Of a stretch of DNA of 47,832 nt, positions 8,363-14,648 are shown piece after piece; the stretch's first letter is position 1; each line of letters begins with the position of its first letter. The notes below the pieces were generated by a model, which searched no databases, was not told the DNA's origin, and worked only from the letters and a program-made list of their open reading frames with translations. Source of the stretch: an uncultured Muribaculaceae bacterium. Lineage in GTDB: Bacteria; Bacteroidota; Bacteroidia; Bacteroidales; Muribaculaceae. The DNA lies in assembly GCA_958436175.1 (NCBI GenBank), contig CAUBJF010000016.1:1-47832 (forward strand). The letters are read 5' to 3'. The position numbers were made by a program, and so were the translations under genes.

Positions 8363-9121
8363 TTAATCAAAAGTACCCTTGTAATCCTCTCTTCTCTTAG
8401 TTGACGGCTCGGTGCCACGACGTCGCCAATATTTGTCATCCTGCTTATTTTCATGGCTTTGCTTTTTATTCTGCGCTGCGACACGGAGACGCAGCAGGTT
8501 GATCATGTGGCTTGCGGCATCGCTGTAGCCGCTGTGGACGCGGCCCCCCAGCTTCCATTCGTTGACGATCTGGCGGCCCAGCTTTTCAAGACAGGCCCTT
8601 GAGCTGTACAGTGAGGAGGCAAGCTCGTCGAGCATCGGCTCGTTCTCGTCGCTGAAGAATCTCCCCAAAAAATCTTCCTCCGGCTCTTTTTGAGTGAGAG
8701 AGAGATTATTTATTTTCTTTATATTCTTTATTTCTTTGGATGTGTAAAGTGGGCTGTCAAGCCGGTTGTCAAAGGGGTTGTCATCACGGCATTGGTATTT
8801 CTCATAGTTACAGATAGTTATAACTGGTATTTGCCTGTAAAGAATTTCTCGTTTTATCATACCTTCCTCCTGAAGGAGGTTGAGGAATGCAGCCACTGTA
8901 GGTCTCGATCTCTTCCACCTCTTCGCAAGCTTGACCGAGGAGATTATGAGCTGGCCCCTGCGGAGCGTGAAACGGTGTGTATTGTCGATCCATTCGCGGT
9001 CCTCCCAGTTTGCCATCATGATCAGGTCTATCCACCACTGCAGGCGCTGCGCGTCGAGCCACAGCCAGTGCCTGACGATCGAGCGGCTTATCTTTATCCA
9101 TCCTTCTTCCATGTCGTTCAT
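8363..9121 (-). CDS. DnaD/replisome-organiser-like protein (phage or mobile-element type)
   Basis: The 252-aa product has an N-terminal winged-helix-like part. It begins GWIKISRSIVRHWLW, then WWIDLIMMANWEDREW, then TLRRGQLIISSVKLAKRWKRSRPTV with LLQEEGMI. This layout is typical of phage replication or DnaT/DnaD-like proteins. A lysine-rich linker and a C-terminal helical domain (IVNEWKLGG...SDAASHMINLLRL) follow, like the C-terminal domain of many Bacteroidetes replication proteins. I chose ATG 9121, 14 bases after a -7 box at 9135-9142; ATG 9112 is an alternative. No helicase or integrase is adjacent, so it is either an isolated remnant or a domesticated gene. Confidence 0.65.
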   Translation of the reverse strand: MNDMEEGWIKISRSIVRHWLWLDAQRLQWWIDLIMMANWEDREWIDNTHRFTLRRGQLIISSVKLAKRWKRSRPTVAAFLNLLQEEGMIKREILYRQIPVITICNYEKYQCRDDNPFDNRLDSPLYTSKEIKNIKKINNLSLTQKEPEEDFLGRFFSDENEPMLDELASSLYSSRACLEKLGRQIVNEWKLGGRVHSGYSDAASHMINLLRLRVAAQNKKQSHENKQDDKYWRRRGTEPSTKRREDYKGTFD

Positions 9122-9134
9122 CCTTTTTTTCGCG

Positions 9135-9142
9135 CAAATATA
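9135..9142 (-). promoter_or_regulatory. Promoter -7 box (TATATTTG on minus strand)
   Basis: The minus strand reads TATATTTG, matching TAnnTTTG, 14 bases upstream of the ATG at 9121. The predicted leader is about 10 nt. No good -33 TTG was found at 19-21 bases. Confidence 0.5.
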
Positions 9143-9224
9143 ATCCACGCCCCCTCCTATCAGCTCCTCTTCCGCCCCTCCCGTCATTTTAACATTTCCA
9201 GTTCAGTTGATGGTTTGGGTTTAG

Positions 9225-9288
9225 GGTTTAGATAGTAGCCTTTCCCACGCTCGCAATCCGCTTATCGGCCATTGCCATTATCTAAACC
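9225..9288. repeat. 10-bp perfect inverted repeat in an untranslated gap
   Basis: GGTTTAGATA at 9225-9234 is matched by TATCTAAACC at 9279-9288. The gap 9122-9417 has no supported gene. It holds this inverted repeat, the short T2AG3-like run GGTTTGGGTTTAGGGTTTAG at 9212-9231, and the GC-rich hairpin at 9302-9350. Confidence 0.6.
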
Positions 9289-9301
9289 GAAAAGACCATA
9301 A

Positions 9302-9350
9302 ACCGCAGCGCCCCGGGGAGGCTTGGAGGCTTCGCCGGGGCGCTGGTGGT
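9302..9350 (-). terminator. GC-rich hairpin terminator, repeat copy A
   Basis: Arms AGCGCCCCGG and CCGGGGCGCT pair around a 17-22 base loop. On the minus strand the stem is followed by GCGGTTTATGGTCTTTT, as expected for a terminator of the HTH gene that ends at 9418. Bases 9302-9342 are repeated in the same orientation at 10357-10396. Confidence 0.6.
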
Positions 9351-9417
9351 GGTTATTATATCGGTTGCAGACAAGACAAAAGCTTCTCAGCTTAAGCCGA
9401 AGGCTCCCAACAATGAA

Positions 9418-9729
9418 TCAAACCACGGCGAAACAAGAGATGCCGAGCTTATCCTCGATATTGGCTACACTCTTGAAGCTGAGGTTTTCGGTGCCTGAAA
9501 GGAGTTTGCTGACATATTGAGGACTCACTCCCAGGCGAGCGGCGAGGTCGGCTCTTTTGAGACCGTTGTCCTGCATATAGCCTATAAGGGTTACGGCAAG
9601 CTGACGCGACCAGCGGAGCCAACCTTCATTTTCCTTTCTCCATGCTGCTTCTTCCGAAAACCGCGAAGGGGTCTCACTCTGATGTTCCTCTAAAAATTTA
9701 ATTGCCTTGCTTGCCATATTATTCTTCAT
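9418..9729 (-). CDS. XRE-family HTH protein, probable antitoxin
   Basis: The 103-aa product has a C-terminal Cro/CI-type helix-turn-helix: LKRADLAARLGVSPQYVSKL with the recognition helix in SPQYVSKLLSG, near residues 57-80. The N-terminal half is polar and helical (KAIKFLEEHQSET). It overlaps the end of the upstream toxin-like gene by 11 bases if ATG 9729 is used; ATG 9717 (MASKAIKF) is equally plausible and would start 2 bases after that stop. Gene order is toxin first, HTH second, as in higBA. It is expected to bind the palindrome at 10323-10336 and repress the operon. Base composition is more AT-rich than neighbouring genes, suggesting transfer. Confidence 0.75.
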   Translation of the reverse strand: MKNNMASKAIKFLEEHQSETPSRFSEEAAWRKENEGWLRWSRQLAVTLIGYMQDNGLKRADLAARLGVSPQYVSKLLSGTENLSFKSVANIEDKLGISCFAVV

Positions 9730-10270
9730 TAGTAAGTTCAACAAAACTGTCTTGATCAAATACACCGTTGGCTTTAAGGAACGCCTTACAGCGATTGAGC
9801 TTCTGCAGTTCGAGCGCTGTATGTTCCCGCTCCTGCATCGTCCTGGTAAGCTTGATAGCTCCGCCGGTAACGATGTAGACATTGGGTTCAAGCCTGATTG
9901 CATAGATACGGAGCCAACTTGCATGACGTTCTCGATTCCAGTTTCTGGCTTTCTCACGACTTAATTCACTGGCATTGGCATCCGTGATATCAAGAGGTTT
10001 GAAAAGCTCGTCAAGATGTTCCGTATAAGGGATTTCGAGTACAAGTTCCTGCAAAGCCTCGGCATCTTCAAAAGTATCGTTGACGGCTTCATCGAGTCGT
10101 TCTATATGGAAATAACTCCTGAGATCTTCCATATTCTCAATGAAGAAATCAAGAAGATATTCACCATTATTCCAGTTACGGAACAAAAGAGTGAGCTCAT
10201 CTGCCTCTTTATCTTGAGCTTTGACAGCCCAAAGATGGTCGAATCCGTCGAGTATCCGTACAAACTTCAT
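9719..10270 (-). CDS. Toxin-like partner of the HTH protein (HigB/RelE-like C-terminus)
   Basis: A 183-aa protein starting MKFVRILDGFDHLWAV. The C-terminal third reads IYAIRLEPNVYIVTGGAIKL, then RTMQEREHTALELQKLNRC. The order of beta strands, a basic turn and an ELQKLNRCKAFL helix recalls HigB/RelE-type toxins, but the protein is about twice the usual length, with an acidic N-terminal half (LDEAVNDTFEDAEAL). Toxin identity is inferred from this pattern and from the overlap with an HTH gene; no activity is shown. I chose ATG 10270, 25 bases after the -7 box at 10295-10302, over an upstream ATG at 10297 that lies inside the promoter. Confidence 0.55.
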   Translation of the reverse strand: MKFVRILDGFDHLWAVKAQDKEADELTLLFRNWNNGEYLLDFFIENMEDLRSYFHIERLDEAVNDTFEDAEALQELVLEIPYTEHLDELFKPLDITDANASELSREKARNWNRERHASWLRIYAIRLEPNVYIVTGGAIKLTRTMQEREHTALELQKLNRCKAFLKANGVFDQDSFVELTNEE

Positions 10271-10294
10271 ACAATATAAACATCTGTTCGGATG

Positions 10295-10325
10295 CAAAGT
10301 TAATCATAAAAAGCAAAATGTGCAA
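10295..10325 (-). promoter_or_regulatory. Promoter of the toxin-antitoxin-like operon (TTG-N20-TAACTTTG)
   Basis: On the minus strand TTG (10325-10323), 20 bases and TAACTTTG (10302-10295) match the Bacteroidetes housekeeping promoter. The predicted leader is about 21 nt. Confidence 0.75.
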
Positions 10326-10336
10326 CCTATAGGTTG
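10323..10336. promoter_or_regulatory. Perfect 14-bp palindrome, likely operator
   Basis: CAACCTATAGGTTG is a perfect palindrome whose end forms the -33 TTG of the toxin-antitoxin promoter. A dimeric HTH protein bound here would block RNA polymerase, the usual autoregulation of such operons. The binding itself is inferred. Confidence 0.65.
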
Positions 10337-10356
10337 ATTTTTAGCCATCCGGTAAA

Positions 10357-10396
10357 ACCGCAGCGCCCCGGGGAAGTGGGGGGCTTCGACGGGGCG
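10357..10396 (-). terminator. GC-rich hairpin terminator, repeat copy B
   Basis: Same element as 9302-9342: the first 18 bases are identical and the last 15 differ by one. CGCCCCG and CGGGGCG form the stem. On the minus strand CTGCGGTTTTACC follows, so it probably ends the peptide/VKOR operon that stops at 10421. Confidence 0.6.
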
Positions 10397-10420
10397 TGTG
10401 TGATGGTGTGAGGGTCTTGT

Positions 10421-10558
10421 TCAGCCGGGCTTGGCGGGTGTGGGAGGACGATCCGAGACGGAGGAATGGCGGTCGGCATCGCGGAAATGAAGGTTGTTCA
10501 TCTCCATCGGTGTAAGCTTGCGTGCATCGGTGAGTACGGGGTGTGGTATCTTTTTCAT
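10421..10558 (-). CDS. 45-residue peptide gene translationally coupled to the VKOR gene
   Basis: Reading the minus strand from ATG 10558-10556 gives 45 codons and a TGA at 10423-10421. The ATG overlaps the stop of the upstream VKOR-fusion gene as ATGA, the strongest evidence that it is a real gene. The peptide starts MKKIPHPVLTDARKLTPMEM, continues NNLHFRDADRHSSVSD, and ends RPPTPAKPG. The basic start and the KLTPMEMNNLHF segment resemble leader peptides of Bacteroidetes short secreted or modified peptides. There is no GG cleavage site, no cysteine and no classical signal peptide. Function is inferred only from linkage to the pseudo-C39/VKOR protein. Confidence 0.6.
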   Translation of the reverse strand: MKKIPHPVLTDARKLTPMEMNNLHFRDADRHSSVSDRPPTPAKPG

Positions 10559-11574
10559 GACTCTGTTTCTTCAGGATTCTTATCGAAAGCCGGCATCAGG
10601 GCGTTGATACCGAGCAGCGCGGCCACGTATGTGGCTATCAGGACGAAGAACTCTATCTTCCAGGGGAATGCTCCGCGGAACATTCCGAAGCATATATCGA
10701 CAAAGAGCACTGCCCAGAGACATGCCTGGGTGATGAGGCAGAGCGTGCACCATGTACGGGCTCGGTATTTCTGGTACCAGACACTCCATATCGAAAAAGG
10801 ACAGCAGCAGGCGTTGATGAAGGCCAGATAGCCCGTGAACTGCGGAAAGACGAGCAGACAGGCGAGGCTGACCCCGAAATAGGCGAAGCCCACTTCCGCC
10901 CAGCCGAAGAGCCCGAAGAACTTAGACGCCTTGGTCGACAGCACTGTCCGGCAACCCGTACGGTCGAGGAGGCCGCAGATGCTGTCGCCGGCATGGGTAT
11001 GTATGTTGAGCGACTTCAGCACGAGCTGGTAGGTGACATAGATGCCGGCGATGTCTATGAGCGTGACCAGAAACGTCGACACACGCGAGTACAAACCGTT
11101 GGAAACGAACAGATATAGGAAAACGAATGCCACACAGGCTATCAGCACCCACTTCTTTGCCGCCGTGGCCAGGCCGAGGATACGGTGCCGGCTGTATCCG
11201 GGTTCGGTGCTTTTCTCGTCGGGGTATGCCAGAAGCACGACCCCGTTCCACATATCGACGAACTTCCGGCGGTCTGTCTCGGAGCCTACAGTATCGGTGT
11301 CGGTCTGGAGGAGACAGGTGTCGTAACCTACCGCCTTGACGATTGCCATACCGTTTTTCGTACAGGCTATGAACGGCGGTGTGAGCTTCGAAAGGTCGGC
11401 ATCCTTGTCGCCGAGCTGGAGAGTCTCGTTCGGTATCCCGTAGCTCTCGAGAAGCTTGGAGAAGCCGAAGAGCGAGCGGAATGTCATCTTGTCGAACTGC
11501 GCGTTGCTGTACTCCCTGGTATGGGGTACCTCGAGGTCGGTCAGGAAATCGTTGAATATAGTCGTCCTTTCCAT
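10555..11574 (-). CDS. VKOR-family disulfide oxidoreductase with N-terminal pseudo-C39 peptidase domain
   Basis: A 339-aa membrane protein. Residues 1-120 resemble a C39 (double-glycine leader) peptidase domain: FRSLFGFSKLLESYGI, LTPPFIACTKNG and FVDMWNGVVLLAYP fit the fold. I find no catalytic Cys near the N-terminus, so it is probably a non-cleaving, peptide-binding C39-like domain. The rest is a VKOR domain: about five helices, the loop cysteine pair in DSICGLLDRTGCR and the redox CxxC in TWCTLCLI. It likely oxidises a thioredoxin-like partner and passes electrons to quinone. It lies 25 bases after the thioredoxin gene and overlaps the 45-aa peptide gene. Confidence 0.85.
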   Translation of the reverse strand: MERTTIFNDFLTDLEVPHTREYSNAQFDKMTFRSLFGFSKLLESYGIPNETLQLGDKDADLSKLTPPFIACTKNGMAIVKAVGYDTCLLQTDTDTVGSETDRRKFVDMWNGVVLLAYPDEKSTEPGYSRHRILGLATAAKKWVLIACVAFVFLYLFVSNGLYSRVSTFLVTLIDIAGIYVTYQLVLKSLNIHTHAGDSICGLLDRTGCRTVLSTKASKFFGLFGWAEVGFAYFGVSLACLLVFPQFTGYLAFINACCCPFSIWSVWYQKYRARTWCTLCLITQACLWAVLFVDICFGMFRGAFPWKIEFFVLIATYVAALLGINALMPAFDKNPEETES

Positions 11575-11599
11575 AGAGCTATCCGTGGTGTCACAGCCG

Positions 11600-11899
11600 T
11601 CAGTTCATGTACTGCTGAATCTTCTGGAGAAGGACGTTGCCGTCGATTTCGCCGCTGTAGCGCCATACGGATTCGCCGTCACGGTAGATGATGAAGGTAG
11701 GGGTGGACTCTATGTCCTCGTCGGCGGCTGCTTCGTTGTTTTTGTCGACATCGAGCTGATAGATAGGCACATTATCGCCGAGGAGCTCGCGAATCTGCGA
11801 AACCACGGGCATCATACGCTGGCAGTGGGGGCACCATGTGGCATAGAATTCGACAACCACGGTCTTGGCGGAGTTGATAAGTTCGGAGTAGCTTTCCAT
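11600..11899 (-). CDS. Thioredoxin
   Basis: A 99-aa single-domain thioredoxin: VVVEFYATWCPHCQRMMP carries the WCPHC active site near residues 22-26, and the cis-proline loop is IESTPTFIIY near 65-74. WCPHC instead of WCGPC suggests a more oxidising, DsbA-like or specialised protein, fitting its place between a DUF1573 protein and a VKOR enzyme. There is no signal peptide with this start, so it may act in the cytoplasm unless a longer start is used. The spacing of 25 bases to the VKOR gene supports one operon. Confidence 0.92.
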   Translation of the reverse strand: MESYSELINSAKTVVVEFYATWCPHCQRMMPVVSQIRELLGDNVPIYQLDVDKNNEAAADEDIESTPTFIIYRDGESVWRYSGEIDGNVLLQKIQQYMN

Positions 11900-11984
11900 A
11901 ACAGTAAGAGAGTTTATGCCCCGGCTTGTTTGCCGGAGTACCTTATCAACGTTTCCGCTAAGCTAATGGTTCGGAGGAGCAGTG

Positions 11985-13064
11985 TCAGCGGTCGAGCTGG
12001 CCGGAGAGGCGCAGATTCAATAGGGGCGCGGCAGGATCATTGGTGATGATGATGCCGCGGGCCATCAGCATGGCACCGGTCACGGCCTTTGGGTCGACAG
12101 TGATGGTGACGGTGGCCTTCTTGCCGGGTTTGACTTTATCGGTGTCGACCGTCATAGACACGCCGTTGTCGGCAGAATAGACACGGCGCAGCATCAGCGG
12201 TGTCTTGCCCATATTCTGTACCTCCACTGTCCTCACTACAGGTTCCGTACCTCTGAGCGTGCCGAAATCGACAGTGCTGTCGGCAACACGGGCCACCGGA
12301 GCTTTGGCCAGCTCCTTGGGTGTCAGCCCGGAGAAGTCCTCGTTGACAATGGCTGTCAGCGGGAGATAGCATAGTGTCGACGACAGGGGGTCTGGGCTGA
12401 CATAGACAGTGTCCGACACTACTCCGTAGTAAGGACATTTCTTAGAATCGAAGTAGAATACGAAGGATGCCTGCTCGCCGGGGGCCACTTTGCGTGGCTC
12501 TATATTGGCCTTGATGTAATCTGGCAAACCGCTGACCGACGGAGATATAGAGTCATGGGCCGCATTGTAGAGCTTGAGAAAAGCAGTCTTGAGGGCACCT
12601 TTCTTGATCTCGCCCATGAGCACGCTGCCTCGTTCGAGCTTCATCCACGGCGTACAGTCGGCATGATAGAAACGGCTCAGGCTCTCGCTCGAACCGACGA
12701 CGGTGCCGCGTATGTCGAGCTTGCGCCGGCTGTCGGGATAGCTGAAATCGACGGCCACGTACTTGTGGAAGCGTCCGGGGCGTCCCGCCGGGTCGTAGCG
12801 TACTACAATCTCGGACGTATCGCCCGGAGCGACGGGGTTCTTGTCGTAGCGTGGTGCCGTGCAGCCGCAGGAAGCGCGTGCGGCAGTGATGGCGACGGGC
12901 TCGTCGCCGGTATTGACGAAGCGGAAGGTACACTCGACGGGGCCCATGTCCTCGTCGAAAGCTCCGAAATTATGCTCGGTGGATAGCCACTGCACCGCAG
13001 GACCGGCGCTGACGGCCGATGCCCCGGAAAGTATAAGCGAGATAAGTGCGCAGACTGTTTTCAT
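11985..13064 (-). CDS. DUF1573 domain protein, exported
   Basis: A 359-aa protein with a signal peptide (about residues 1-20, cleavage after SAVSA). It then has repeated DUF1573-type immunoglobulin-like domains: STEHNFGAFDED...CTFRFVNTGDEPV near 28-58 with the conserved ASCGCTAPRYDK, and a second copy DSTVDFGTLRGTEPV...VQNMGKTPL near 265-295. DUF1573 proteins are exported Bacteroidetes proteins often found beside short-peptide and thioredoxin-like genes; their role is unknown. It is the first gene of the minus-strand operon DUF1573, thioredoxin, VKOR, peptide. Confidence 0.88.
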   Translation of the reverse strand: MKTVCALISLILSGASAVSAGPAVQWLSTEHNFGAFDEDMGPVECTFRFVNTGDEPVAITAARASCGCTAPRYDKNPVAPGDTSEIVVRYDPAGRPGRFHKYVAVDFSYPDSRRKLDIRGTVVGSSESLSRFYHADCTPWMKLERGSVLMGEIKKGALKTAFLKLYNAAHDSISPSVSGLPDYIKANIEPRKVAPGEQASFVFYFDSKKCPYYGVVSDTVYVSPDPLSSTLCYLPLTAIVNEDFSGLTPKELAKAPVARVADSTVDFGTLRGTEPVVRTVEVQNMGKTPLMLRRVYSADNGVSMTVDTDKVKPGKKATVTITVDPKAVTGAMLMARGIIITNDPAAPLLNLRLSGQLDR

Positions 13065-13068
13065 GGCT

Positions 13069-13105
13069 CAAAATTAAGCTTTTTTTCGCTAACATGGAAA
13101 TGTTA
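13069..13105 (-). promoter_or_regulatory. Upstream region of the DUF1573 operon: TAATTTTG box and inverted repeat
   Basis: The minus strand reads TAATTTTG (13076-13069), ending 4 bases before the ATG, which predicts an almost leaderless mRNA. Just upstream, TAACAT (13090-13095) and ATGTTA (13100-13105) form a perfect 6-bp inverted repeat with a 4-base centre, a possible regulator site. Confidence 0.45.
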
Positions 13106-13153
13106 ATGCATCGCAGTGTCGCAAAAGCGTCCCCGGCGGCTTCATGACACCCT

Positions 13154-13161
13154 TAACTTTG
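13154..13161 (+). promoter_or_regulatory. Promoter -7 box (TAACTTTG) of the capsid/portal cassette
   Basis: TAACTTTG matches TAnnTTTG and lies 27 bases before the ATG at 13189. No clear TTG was seen 19-21 bases upstream, so activation by another factor is possible. It is divergent from the DUF1573 promoter. Confidence 0.6.
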
Positions 13162-13188
13162 CATCGTCATCAACAAAAACATCATACT

Positions 13189-13383
13189 ATGAACCAAACA
13201 ACCCCACCCCCTATCGACGACGAAACGCCCGTACCTCCCGTCGGGACAACCCAAGCTCCTGTCGGCAGCGAGGCCGGTCCCCTCCTCTACCAGCCCTGTG
13301 AAAAGCCCGAAAAACCGGAGCCCTCCCTCCCTTCAACGCCTACATTCCTCGCAAACATCCGCCAGAGCTTCTGGGAAAACTAA
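13189..13383 (+). CDS. Small proline-rich protein at the head of the capsid/portal cassette
   Basis: A 64-aa polar protein with 17 prolines. It starts MNQTTPPPIDDETPVPP, contains PCEKPEKPEPSLPSTPTF, and ends LANIRQSFWEN. There is no signal peptide or membrane segment. I chose ATG 13189 because the -7 box at 13154-13161 sits inside the longer open frame that starts at 13144. It precedes the capsid-like gene by 15 bases. By position it could be a scaffold, cargo or docking peptide, but nothing in the sequence proves this. Confidence 0.6.
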   Translation: MNQTTPPPIDDETPVPPVGTTQAPVGSEAGPLLYQPCEKPEKPEPSLPSTPTFLANIRQSFWEN

Positions 13384-13398
13384 AAAATCAACAAAGTT

Positions 13399-14643
13399 AT
13401 GTCAGTAACAACCACAAAACTCATCAACGAGGTATCGCCCGAACTTCTACGCAACAGCATCGACGAACGCATCGTCAAAGTACGCCCCATGTCGACACCC
13501 ATCGACCAGCTCTCGCGCTGCGCCGGGTCGCGACAGGCAAAGTCCATGACCGTGGAATACTACTCTGTCGATACCAAGCCTACCGAGACGACACTCACTA
13601 CAGCCGTCGAGGGCGGCCAGGGCACCAAGCTCTCCGACAATATGTACGCTTTCTCCCTCAAGACCGCCAACGATGCCATCTTCGACATCTCGGAGACCAT
13701 CCTCGTACCCGATGTCGAGGGATATGCGCCGGACGGAGAAGTGGCAGGCCCCCTGGTGCTCTACGTCGTCGACCGCGACAAGGACGGTCTCACCGTGGCC
13801 CCGGTCAACGGCATACCACGTTCGAGCATGGGCGTGACACGCTATGACATGCCCCCTGTGGACGCCGGGGCGCGCCTGGTACGCATGGGCCGTGCGGCAA
13901 CAGAGCTCGACGTACAGACGGCACAGTTCTCCGCCCTTCCCAAGAAGGCGAACAACAATTGCCAGATATTCAAGATGCAGGTCGAGCAGAGCACCCTCGC
14001 CAAGATCGCCCAGAAAGAAGTGGGATGGAGCTTCTCCGACCAGGAAGAGGCAGCGATCATCGACATGCGCCTGGGCATGGAGAAGAACTTTCTCTTCGGC
14101 AACAAGGCACTCCTCTTCGATGTCTCCAAAAACGAGAACGTCTACTTCACAGGAGGAATATGGTCGCAGGCACCCAGAAGTCACAGCCTTAATCTCGACA
14201 CGCTCGAAGAGAACGACCTCGTCGACCTATGCAGCGCCGCCTTCACAGGCAACAGCGGTTCCAAACGCAAGATCCTCATCGCCGGCACCGGCCTTGTCGA
14301 AGCCCTGAGCAAACTTCAATACTCCAAGGTGGTAGCCGCCGGTGATACTTTCGTCAAATGGGGTGTCGAATTCAAGGAAATACGTTCCAACTTCGGCTCG
14401 CTATATCTCCTTCACTCCGAAGTCTTCGACCAGTGCGGCCATAGCGACGACGGCTTCGTCCTCGACCCCGACTATATGACCAAGTACGTCCACGTTCCAT
14501 TCCAGGCCGAGACCCTCGACCTGCGCCGCTCAGGCGTCCGCAACACCGATGCCGTAGTGCTCACGGAAGCATCCTGCCTCGTGCTCCGCTATCCCAACGC
14601 CCATATCCGCGTCATAGGCAGACATACCCCCGCTACTGACTAA
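13399..14643 (+). CDS. Phage-type major capsid protein (SU10/DUF5309-like)
   Basis: A 414-aa protein starting MSVTTTKLINEVSPELLRNS. The N-terminal region has RIVKVRPMSTPIDQLSRCAG and SMTVEYYSVDT (near 51-60), and the C-terminal half has SDQEEAAIIDMRLGMEKNF and KILIAGTGLVEAL. The arrangement resembles HK97-fold major capsid proteins of the SU10/DUF5309 group known from phages and in Bacteroidetes genomes. Family call is by pattern memory, not alignment. It has no obvious prohead protease neighbour and no N-terminal delta domain with coiled coil. It is followed at 5 bases by an unknown gene and then a portal-like gene. Confidence 0.65.
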   Translation: MSVTTTKLINEVSPELLRNSIDERIVKVRPMSTPIDQLSRCAGSRQAKSMTVEYYSVDTKPTETTLTTAVEGGQGTKLSDNMYAFSLKTANDAIFDISETILVPDVEGYAPDGEVAGPLVLYVVDRDKDGLTVAPVNGIPRSSMGVTRYDMPPVDAGARLVRMGRAATELDVQTAQFSALPKKANNNCQIFKMQVEQSTLAKIAQKEVGWSFSDQEEAAIIDMRLGMEKNFLFGNKALLFDVSKNENVYFTGGIWSQAPRSHSLNLDTLEENDLVDLCSAAFTGNSGSKRKILIAGTGLVEALSKLQYSKVVAAGDTFVKWGVEFKEIRSNFGSLYLLHSEVFDQCGHSDDGFVLDPDYMTKYVHVPFQAETLDLRRSGVRNTDAVVLTEASCLVLRYPNAHIRVIGRHTPATD

Positions 14644-14648
14644 TTCCT

